A stretch of 64,000 bases of DNA, from the NCBI GenBank assembly GCA_030544235.1, contig CM060475.1, forward strand, positions 1,573,920 through 1,637,919. Reading direction: 5' to 3'. Below are positions 55,580 through 64,000 of this stretch, piece by piece (position 1 is the first letter of the stretch; each line of letters starts with the position of its first letter). Origin of the DNA: Lepturacanthus savala. Taxonomy: Eukaryota > Chordata > Actinopteri > Scombriformes > Trichiuridae. Below the pieces are notes generated by a model. That model did no database searches. It was given only the letters and a program-made list of their open reading frames with translations, and was not told where the DNA came from. A program made the position numbers and the translations under genes.

Positions 55580-57479
55580 GGGTCCTCTTTTTTGTTTCTA
55601 TCTCTTTCCTGAGGGAATAGTGATTCCAGCATACAAAAGACGTAAATCTTCAGAGAAACAGAACACGCGTGGTGTGAATCAAGATAAAACAGGAAATTCA
55701 AGGTCAAGAGGAGCCCTGTAAATCTCCCTTCTACGTTCACGGGAGTGAAAAGAGACTCGTTGCAGCCATGAGAGCAGCTCGTGCAACTCTTTCTCAAGAC
55801 TTTCCAGGACTTGACGTGAGCCGTGATTCTCAGGCGCTCACTTATTCATTATGAACGTTTGTAGGTGGTAAAAAAAAAGATAAAGATAAAATCCAAGCGC
55901 TAAAGTAAGTTCTTATGTCAAAGTGAGCAGAGGTATAAGATGTCTGCGAGGTATCGGAGGAAAGAGACAGACAGAGCCATGTATGTTTGAGTTGAACACG
56001 TTTTCTTAATGGCAAAAGCGCAGATATTTTGCATCTGACATTGTTAAAATGCTGTATTCCCCCCGGTAATTTGAAAGGAGTTCAACACTACTACGCATCA
56101 ATTCTGAAGCTGCGTACTCGGTTACGACCTAGGAACTTCTGAGGGAGGGAAAAAAACCTGTCAAATTTCACAGTACTCCCAAGGTGCTGGATTTAAATAA
56201 TGCAATGAAAAAATGGGGATATTCAGCAGTGAACAAGGGATGCACTGGAAGGCAGTTTGAATTAAAAAAATGGGTTCTCAGAGTGTCACAGAAACATAAG
56301 AGCTTTCAAAACCTTTTAAAACAGGTCCTTGAAAATGCAGAAACTCTGGACCCTATGCTTTTTTTTTCATCCTTTGAACGTTGGAAAAAAAAAGGAGCAC
56401 TTAGCCCAGGCATTGTCTTTTTTTCCATGTAAAGAAAATAAATCTTGTTGCTACTGGAGCTGGCGGACACGAGCTTGGCTCAAGCAGCGGCGAGGACGTG
56501 TACAACGGCGGCAGATGGAGTCAGGCGTGAAAGACTGGGCTCCAAAATGGCAAAGAAGGGTTGAGGACGGTGGGACAAAACAAAAAAAAACACTGTGAGG
56601 AAATCGGAGAGGACCGAGGGGCCAGGTCGGTGTCAAACGGTGGAAGTCCGAGGTCAAATTTGTGCATGGGGAGGGGTGTACCACTGTGCACGCTCGCAAA
56701 TATGTTGTGTCAAAGCATTTATTTGCGGTGTTGAAGGTGTTCGCTAAACATTTGTGAGTAACGGCGTGTGTGTGCGTGTTAGTGTGTGTTAGAGTGTGTC
56801 CCAGGCGGCTTTCCCAGCAGCCAGGTCTGTTCCTGTGTGAGGCTGATGAATGAGGCCTGGGAGCGGCTTGGACACCCCCATTTTACACAGCGTGGAGCTA
56901 CAAACTGCCACTATAGCAGACAGCGGCGGCGGCGGCATGGGAATACGCGCGCACCAATGCACGCTCACTCGCATTACATAAGCGCTGGCGTGAATGCACC
57001 CTCAAAGTTACAAAACAAGACTGTCCTGGCCAGGGAAATGTGTCAGCTTTAGTTGTTAAACGGCCAACGTTAATGTGTATAGGACAAATTGATATTGTGT
57101 GAATAATGACTGTTCCCTGGCTGCGGGTAGAAGGGAAGTGGCGGCATGCCCACGGAGCTTGACAACATCTATGACAAGGTCCGTGATGTCATTGCTGTTG
57201 ACATTCCTGATCCGAGAAATCTGTCTCCTTTACTGCAAGTAGCACAGCAAAGGAAGCCCAAGACGCCTATTAACCTCTAAAGGCAAACCCTCTTTTTCAG
57301 TCAGATTTGCGAAAATGGTATGCCTAAGCTATAAGTAGCACGGTTCACACATGTCACATGCCGTATGAAAGCCCTGATTGTTGGCTATCAGATTTGAATG
57401 GTCTTCATCATGGGAAATTTTTATTGGGTCACACTGCTGTCCATCAAATCTTTGGTCAAATCTTTGTAGTACCCCATGC
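55580..57479. other. No recognisable gene
   Basis: Mixed unique sequence. Homopolymer A runs near 55870, 56383 and 56580; a short GGC run at 56923-56934; GT patches at 56764-56795. Frames such as 56184-56432, 56329-56598 and 56786-57052 show no domains. Confidence 0.4.
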
Positions 57480-57487
57480 TTCTATTG

Positions 57488-57690
57488 CAGGGGTGGGCAA
57501 TCCTGGTCCTGGAGGGCCGGTGTGGGTGCAGGATTTTGTTCCAACCAAGAAGTTACACACCTGATTCTACTAATCAACCTCTAGAACCATTGCCAAGGCC
57601 TTCATTAGTAGAATCAGGTGTGGAACTTCTTGGTTGGAACAAAATCCTGCACCCACACCGGCCCTCCAGGACCAGGATTGCCCACCCCTG
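57488..57690. mobile_element. Palindromic hAT MITE, copy 2 (203 bp)
   Basis: Same ends and length as 37610-37812, with a perfect 8-bp target duplication TTCTATTG (57480-57487 and 57691-57698). The unpaired centre (CAACCTCTAGAACCATTGCC) is the reverse complement of that in copy 1, so the two copies are inverted relative to each other; they differ at only a few positions. Confidence 0.9.
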
Positions 57691-57698
57691 TTCTATTG

Positions 57699-58539
57699 GC
57701 TCAACTTCGAGACCATAACCGTTGATGCTGATCCCCCGTACCAAACCACCACAAATTGATTGCGCCTCTTTTTTTTCAACCCACCAATGCTGTCAGCGTT
57801 CAGTTGTGAGGAACCTGCCCTATAGGCTTAGCACAATTTGTCCTACCAGCATTTATACGGAAGTTAATAATAGCCAAGCTTAACATTTACAATTAATAAG
57901 AATTTCCCACTTGCCTACAAACAATGCATGAACATGAACCTACAGTACAAACTGTATTTGGGGTTCTCGATTGGTTGCTACCTGCATAATCATCACTAGA
58001 TGCTGCCGGAAACTAGACACCGTACCTTTAACAGGTCAATGTTGTTGATAACAGGTCAATGTTGTGATTACACCTTTTTCAGGCCTTCCCCAAAAGGACA
58101 AAATATCGAACAATATTGAGTCCATTTTCACACGGCTCAAATGTGTGACTCTCACATGGTCCTGTCTTCTGCTGCAACTCAAGATGGGTTTCTTTTCACC
58201 ACGATAACAAACCATCTAGCTATCTTTAGTTAGAAACTCTCAAAACACTCAAAACAAGTGTGAAAAACAGGTTTCTGTCAGATTCAGATTCTGTCCACCA
58301 GAAAAACACACAAAGCAGATAATGGGAGCACACTGAAAGGACAAAAGCATGCACTCACCCAGAGACACATACTCACATGTCACTGATAAAAAAAAAAGGT
58401 CACCGTGAAAAGCAAAAGAGGTGATTTTGAAATATAGAAACTGCAGATGGATGGCGTGACATTTAGATTGATTGATTATTTTCAGCTGGAATAGACAACA
58501 ACAAAGAAAAGGAACAGAAACGTCTGCTGCTGCTGGTGG
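57699..58539. other. Unique sequence with a small tandem repeat
   Basis: TAACAGGTCAATGTTGT occurs twice at 58029-58045 and 58049-58065 (20-base period). Otherwise unassigned; no coding signal. Confidence 0.5.
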
Positions 58540-58840
58540 TGGCGTTGTATTTAATTAGGAGCCAAACATGTGGTATTTAAATGGTAAATTAGAGGTGTTG
58601 TGAATTGGCCGTGTTGGTCCAAGCTGTGGCAGAGAGCACGTTTAGCAGCTCCAGGGATTATCCCCCGCCCCCCGACACACACACACAAACAGACAAATCC
58701 ACACACACCCCACTGAGCAAAGCCATAACAGCATACACTTAATTATACTCTTAATTAAGCCCGGAACTCAAAAGGCCAACAACGCGCATTGTACGGACAA
58801 CCGCACGGAAAGTCAAGTGCAGTGTGTGTGTGTTTCGGTG
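58540..58840. promoter_or_regulatory. Candidate conserved non-coding block
   Basis: Contains GTATTTAATTAGGAGCC near 58548, ATGGTAAATTAGAGG near 58580 and ACTTAATTATACTCTTAATTAAGC near 58737, in otherwise complex sequence with a CA-rich patch near 58675. Confidence 0.35.
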
Positions 58841-59045
58841 TGCAAATTAATGACATTCCTCTGATTAGCTGGTGTGTGTGTGTGTGAGCAAGTGTGTGTT
58901 TGTTTCAGAGCAAATTAACGCCCTTATTTCATTTGCGGATGTGCATGCCCATTTGGGGGTCCTTCAGCAAATTAATGCCATTTCTCATCTCCTGGTACAA
59001 GTGTGCATGTGTGAATGTGTTTGTATAAATTAGTGTGGCCCTTTA
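58841..59045 (+). repeat. Spaced CAAATTAA repeat with GT-rich linkers
   Basis: CAAATTAATG (58843), CAAATTAACG (58911), CAAATTAATG (58968) and TAAATTAGTG (59025) are spaced 68, 57 and 57 bases apart, each followed by ACATT/CCCTTA/CCATTT/TGGCCC. The spacers are GT-rich. This looks like an ancient tandem duplication in which the ATTA core was kept while the linkers drifted. Confidence 0.55.
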
Positions 59046-60080
59046 CATGCTTGGTTTTGTGAACTTTAATGGAAGTTGCAAGAAAAAAAAAGGTTAATTG
59101 TGAGTATCTGCAGCATTGTTTTTCTACAGAGATTTTGCTGCATGTCCATTTACCTCCATTTTACAAGCAGGAATAGACATATATCAATATGTTTTTTGTG
59201 GTATATTTGCTGTATGTGTTGTATGTTTTAGATGTTTTAGCCTCTAATTGCACTTCTGTGTGCCGAGGCCAGATTGTGGCGTCCCTCTGTCCGTCCATCG
59301 CTCCGTCTGCCTCATCCGAACATGTGTTGTGATGCTTTTTAATTGAACCTTTTGATCTGTGGCTAATTCCACTAATTAGCATCAGTATTCTCCCAACAGA
59401 ATGTTTTCTTCCGTGCGGGTCCGTGTGCGTGTATTTGTGTTTTTTTTTTCCTTGCTAACTACCAACCAAGCCAATTGCCGGCTGGCGTTTAAAAAGGCTT
59501 TTCCAAAAAAAAGAGTTCTTCATCTTGAAGCCGCAGAACAGACAGACAGGTGCACTGTTAAAGGTAATAACGTTACATAAAAAAAAGCACAGATGCTCAT
59601 TATACGGGCACACAAATGAGCAGTAAGCATTTTATGCGCCCAGTATAGTTTTATATCGACGTTGTACTCATCGCCTCCGAGTGTGGAAGCAAGCGAACAA
59701 GAGGCGCTTGTGACTCCATACGAACGCAGCTGCAGTCCATTACTGAACGTGGTTCATATACTTGGTGTTGCGTGATTAGGTTTGATTTGTGCCTCCGTGT
59801 AGTAAATTATCTTGGTAATATGTAAAAATACAGAATAGAAAGGGAGCATCTTTCTGTATTTGATATATTAGCAATCATTTCCAAGACACAATCTGGATTA
59901 ATCATAAAACTCCACTGATATAATAGTAGTGTGTTTAAAAACATGAGTAAATCTAAAGTCCTGCAAATGTGAAGAAAAATGAGTACATTTTATACTTACT
60001 TTACAGAAAATTAAGAACAATGAATATTAGGCTGTTCAAAGAAAAAGCAGTGTCTGAGTATTTCTTTATAAACTCAAATA
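59046..60080. other. Unique sequence, partly CpG-retaining
   Basis: 59440-59760 is complex with retained CpGs (GCCAATTGCCGGCTGGCG near 59470). 59770-60080 is AT-rich. The minus frame 59161-59382 is unrecognised. Confidence 0.35.
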
Positions 60081-60081
60081 T

Positions 60082-60378
60082 TTACTGTATAAAGTGAATA
60101 ATCTTCAGGATTTCACATTCCTGTGAATCACTACAGGAATATTTAGTTGTATAACCACAGTTTCTGAGAACTGCTTCACATCTGTGTTGCATGAACTTCT
60201 GGCACCTATGAACAGGTATTTCAGCCTCACAATTCCTCTGAATTTCTTGGATTTGCCAATTTTTGTTGTCAGCCCACAAGTTTTTAATGGGATTAAAGTT
60301 TGGGGATTGGGTTGACCACTCCACAACATTCATTCATTCATGGAAAATGATGCTGTGTTTGGGGTCATTGTCCTGTCT
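60082..60378 (-). pseudogene. Tc1-like transposase, C-terminal catalytic fragment
   Basis: The minus-strand frame reads RQDNDPKHSIIFHE (from about 60378), then one stop, then VVEWSTQSPNFNPIKNLW and on to an EVLRNCGYTTKYS-like tail. QDNDPKH is the motif around the second catalytic aspartate of Tc1/mariner enzymes and is preserved; the later SPDLNPIENLW motif, which carries the third catalytic acid, reads SPNFNPIKNLW, so the glutamate is lysine and the upstream aspartate is asparagine. With the in-frame stop the fragment cannot be active. An intact enzyme is about 340 residues; fewer than 100 codons remain. The upstream N-terminal half and both element ends were not found. Confidence 0.75.
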
Positions 60379-60410
60379 GCAGCATGACCTCTACAAGAAT
60401 TTTGATATAG

Positions 60411-60880
60411 GCAAACTGATGGTCTGTGATTATAAGGATTTCGGCTTTACTCACATTTTAAACACACTGCTGTCGTTTGAGCCAATCAATTTCTCTTTGC
60501 AAATACACTTCTCAATGGTTGTAAAATAGCTACATCCACTTCAGCGAGGACTGTTTGGAACAGTGGAGTGCATTGTTTCTACTGGGTGTAGAAATTGAAC
60601 TACTAATCTGAGAAAATGGCAAAATAGTATTCCTTTAATTAAATATCTTTGGGTTTGGCTTTATTGGTTGGATAAACGCAAGCAATAAGAAGAGAGGATG
60701 CCACCTTTAGTTAATAAAAATGAGTTTTGCTAAAACATTTGCACTGTCAAGTCACTGCACCGGCAGCCTCTCTGAAAAGTAAACTAAGTGCATGAAGTTT
60801 CTACCCATTTTCACACTCCAGTGAAGGTTCTTAAAATGCTTTCTCCAATTTGACAAAGACTGAAAGAACTCATTTTCATT
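60411..60880. other. No recognisable gene
   Basis: Unique AT-rich sequence; the frame 60263-60529 crosses the antisense of the Tc1 fragment and is not coding. Confidence 0.4.
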
Positions 60881-61310
60881 TCATCTACAAAAAAAATCTG
60901 TGCGCAAACACTTTGTCAAAATAATTAATTGCTTAATTTCTGCTCCCAACAGCAGCAATCCCATTTAAACATTTAAACAAGAAGAAAGTAGAGAAATTGA
61001 AAAATGGAGGTTATCTCACTCCGGAGCCACACTTTTACAGTTCACGCACGCACACACGCGTGCACACACAGGCGCACACATATCCACCGCCTTTTTCCCC
61101 CATTGTCACAGGTTCTCTGTGCTTCTCCAAAGCTGCCGTGATAACTAGGGACCCCCCGCTGCCTCCCCCTCTGAGATTTCTGATTAATGCAGCCCTTCTG
61201 CTGATAAAACTGGGTCCTTGCATCACCATCTTTCCTTTACAAAGCTTTGTTAGCGTTTCCCCCCCTCCCTCCTCCTGTTTTAAACTAGATTTACTTGGAT
61301 GGCGATAGCA
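60881..61310. promoter_or_regulatory. Candidate conserved non-coding block
   Basis: CAAAATAATTAATTGCTTAATTTC near 60917 and TTTCTGATTAATGCAGCCC near 61177 sit in complex sequence around a short CA/CG patch (61045-61080). Overlapping frames on both strands are unrecognised. Confidence 0.35.
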
Positions 61311-61928
61311 CCTTGCTCCAGATAGAAAAGTCTTGACGTGAGCCGAGTTTTCTGCTGTGAGGAAGGTGCTTCATGCGCAGGACTATTAAATCAGCTGGGA
61401 AACGTGAATGAAATCAAACCAAGGAGGCTCTCCATGGTAATAAAAGGCCTTCATTAAGTTCACATTTTAATGTTTAATGGTTCGGGATGTGTGGTGGGAA
61501 TTTAATACATCATAATGTTTCCCTAGAAGAGTTGCCTTTAGCTTGTTTCCTTTTTCGCATTTACCTTGAATGAGCCTTTATGTGGCGTGTACGCGGTTGA
61601 AAGAGTTGAACTTGTTCGCGAGGGGAGTGGAGGGTGGAGGAGGGGGTGGATGTGCTTTCTTATGATGTCAAAACAACAAAGAGCGCTCAGCCTGGAAGCA
61701 TTGTGCTGCGAAACAGCAACACAGCAGCACAGATGCAAACTAAAAAAAGTGCAGTGTCAGTTCCCCCCCCCTCCATCCCACCTCACCACCGTTCTCTTTC
61801 TTCTCTGGTCAAAAACTTCAGAAGGTATCAGTAGACGAGTGACTTTTAGCACAAGTCTGACCCTTCAGCCTCAACTATCACTCCTGTACATATCATGTGC
61901 ACTTTGACCAGTCCTCTAAACATCTATC
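61311..61928. other. No recognisable gene
   Basis: Unique sequence with a C run near 61763. Overlapping plus and minus frames at 61538-61907 have no domain. Confidence 0.4.
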
Positions 61929-62638
61929 CAGTGGTGGAAAGTACTCGAGTACTATGCTTTATAATTTTGGGTGAATTGTACTTTGGTTTCATTTCAAGAA
62001 ATGTGCCATGTTTCACCAAAGTCCAAAAAATATTGTTAACCTCCATCAACTGTCTAAAAGTTAAAAAATGACTTCAGCAGAATAGACTTAGGTATTTTTG
62101 TCTTACATAAATGCAAACTATATCATCATAAAGGTCTTTTAAGTTTAAATAAACACTTCATCTCTTTGATTAATTGAAATTACATTTAATGTCGAGAAAC
62201 TGAAGAAAAAAGCTGCTTCTTCCTCTCTGCTATTTCGCTTATATCAAGTGAAATGAATGACTTAGGCAGATATTTTTTTATTCTAATAAGTGAGAAAGAT
62301 GAAGATGATGAGTAAAGTTATACTAACATCTCAGGCCAAAGAAATAATCATGCTTTGAGGTTAAGGATATTTGTGAATGAGAACTTCTTTCCTCTATGTT
62401 AATTATCCCATGACCCCTCAGCTTTATCCGGTGACCCTGTGGAGGGGCCCAACCCTTAGTTTGGGAACCACTGGACTCAACTAAGTCTCTCCACCTACAG
62501 CAGCTACAATAATCAGTCACAATTTACTTAACTGTGATTATTCCTGCAGGATTTTTACTTGTAATGGAGCATTTTTCATTGCTGTATTTATACATTTATT
62601 GAAGTATCGAAGGATTTAAATACTTCCTACGCCACTTG
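61929..62638 (+). mobile_element. CAGTGGTGG-type DNA transposon remnant
   Basis: Left end CAGTGGTGGAAAGTACTCGA and right end TACTTCCTACGCCACTTG are inverted repeats of a family common in fish, with the TTTTTACTTGTAATGGAGCA motif near the right end. The middle includes CCCTTAGTTTGGGAACCACTGG at about 62453-62475, which is the end of a different hAT-like family, suggesting a nested insertion. No target duplication could be confirmed. Confidence 0.55.
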
Positions 62639-62870
62639 ATCACAATCCGAAATTGTAAAATTGTCAAATCAACAACTGATTACGTTGTTTTTCAGTTTGG
62701 CTCGGTGTAACAGAGATGACGAATTCCTCCATTTTAATGGTGATTCAAGAAGGAAACCCAACTGAGAGCAACAATAGGCAATTGTAGCCTGTGATTGCTC
62801 AGCGCCTCATTCAGATAATAAAGCAGTTGTGGTTGATTACTATATCAAATATTGAATTGAATGACTTTTC
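62639..62870. promoter_or_regulatory. Candidate conserved non-coding block
   Basis: Complex sequence with CCATTTTAATGGTGATTC near 62730 and GCAATTGTAGCCTGTGATTGC near 62778. Inference from texture. Confidence 0.3.
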
Positions 62871-63639
62871 AAAGTAGAAAAAAAGTGCACACACAGTTAT
62901 AAATAGTCACAGTCACACTATGAAGGGTTAGATATATTAGTTTGCCATTTTATTTAGCAGCCACTGGCCTTTTATCAAATATCAGATATCAGTCAGTCAG
63001 TGTCCTCGGACATGGCTGCATTCAAAATAACTGCAAAAAACTGCAATGCTTGCTTTTCTATATTTCAAGAGTCCAATAAGTAAATCAAGGTGCTGAATAT
63101 CAGCACTTTCTGTCTCACTATGGGCGAATTTAAATAGTACATCCAAATGAATTACAATTTTGAGGAAATACAGTTTTAAAAGCTAACAAAACCAGTAAAG
63201 GTGTCTAACAGATAATCTTAAGGTGACACTGACATTTTCGTGGCCCGCACCAAATTAAATGTATACTGTATCTTTGTAGACACTGTTCACGTTGATAAAC
63301 CCTCAACATAGAGCTGCAAGTACCAATTATTTCCTTGTTTGGTCCATAAGATGCAACCTTTAATGTCCTGACCAACAGCTGCCACAAGATATTCAGATTA
63401 CTTCCATGGAAGACTAAAGACACCTGAAACTATTAATAATAAATATTCTAAACAATTATGCAATCATCAAAATAGTTATTTTTCTGCATATATGTAATAT
63501 ATGGTGCAGTATAAAATAGATGGATGCATGATTGATAAAACTGCAGGTCCATGCCACAAACCAAACCAAATCTATATAAATGGGCTGACATGTCCACATA
63601 CTTTTGGCTATAGTCTCTGCCAGGCAAAGAAATAACTTT
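62871..63639. other. No recognisable gene
   Basis: AT-rich unique sequence; minus frame 63205-63423 has no known domain. Confidence 0.4.
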
Positions 63640-63885
63640 AATTACTTTAAAATCGGCTACAAGCAGAGATCAGAGCGGCTCAGGATAATTAATAACAGAA
63701 GCTTAGCAGAGCTTTGAGTCCACTGCAACAGTCGGAGACTTTGGAAAAGCTGCGGCGGCGTGCGTTTGAACTGAAAACACAGGTCAGCGCTCATTTCTTT
63801 GTGCAGATTGTGTTTGTGGAAGTGGGCGCTACAATCACCTGTTTCTTCCGTTTGTGCCTGAGGTCAGCCCTCCAAACAAATGGCG
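63640..63885. promoter_or_regulatory. Candidate conserved non-coding block at the window edge
   Basis: TTTAATTACTTTAAAATCGG near 63638, GGATAATTAATAACAG near 63683 and GCTGCGGCGGCGTGCG near 63750 in complex repeat-free sequence. Confidence 0.3.
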
Positions 63886-63907
63886 CACACACACACACAC
63901 ACACACA
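63886..63907. repeat. (CA)n microsatellite
   Basis: About eleven CA units. Confidence 0.95.
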
Positions 63908-64000
63908 AGAGTGGATGAGATATGCACACACGCTAATGTGGTCTAGTCACACATACGCACAGCTGATGCAGTTCGGGAGCAGCGGCCTTGAGACGCAGCG

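Noticed and set aside
1..64000. Bacterial features, CRISPR arrays, phage or plasmid genes
   Set aside because: No regularly spaced identical repeats with unique spacers, no operons, no long genes; the repeat content is that of a fish genome.
1..64000. Retroviral or other viral remnants
   Set aside because: I saw no long terminal repeats, no polymerase-like frames and no other viral coding signature.

Overview
This is non-coding vertebrate DNA, almost certainly from a ray-finned (teleost) fish. I find no protein-coding gene, no credible exon chain and no tRNA or rRNA gene. The evidence is long CA/GT and GA microsatellites, a 0.7 kb GGAA polypurine tract, and many short degraded DNA transposons of types common in teleosts (hAT-, Tc1/mariner-, piggyBac- and Kolobok-like), plus SINE-like fragments. 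Operons, ribosome-binding sites and CRISPR arrays are absent. The open frames present are short, overlap on both strands, or are low complexity.

Layout. 1-5.9 kb: unique DNA with a Tc1-type fragment (868-1055), a piggyBac-like MITE (3834-4195) and a candidate conserved block (4330-4560). 5.9-6.7 kb: GGAA polypurine tract. 7-17 kb: several regulatory-looking blocks (8960-9620, 10890-11215, 13385-13570, 14700-15010), a second piggyBac-like MITE (14062-14453) and a Tc1 relic with an inverted internal piece (15833-16649). 17-25 kb: a TTAA-flanked Kolobok-like MITE (17279-17508), a Tc1 MITE (19795-20056), a long candidate conserved cluster (22.86-24.06 kb) and a hAT relic that keeps an intact BED zinc finger. 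26-35.7 kb: a fold-back MITE, two further hAT-like elements, and a SINE-like insertion inside a third piggyBac-like copy. 37.4-38.4 kb: a nest in which a transposon carries a 203-bp hAT MITE and a SINE-like piece. 39-55 kb: the densest run of candidate regulatory blocks, interrupted by hAT fragments and by a hAT-like element with an internal minisatellite (45497-45853). 55-64 kb: a 40-bp tandem duplication, a second 203-bp hAT MITE, a spaced CAAATTAA repeat, a Tc1 transposase fragment and a CAGTGGTGG-type element.

Reading as a whole. At least 64 kb without exons, with many blocks of complex, CpG-retaining, TAAT/ATTA-rich unique sequence between transposon debris, is what one expects of a gene desert or giant intron of a genomic regulatory block around a developmental regulator. 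That is inference: I cannot align to other genomes and I do not recognise the flanking gene. The firmest calls are transposons with visible target-site duplications and the microsatellites. The conserved-block calls are hypotheses based on base composition and motifs.
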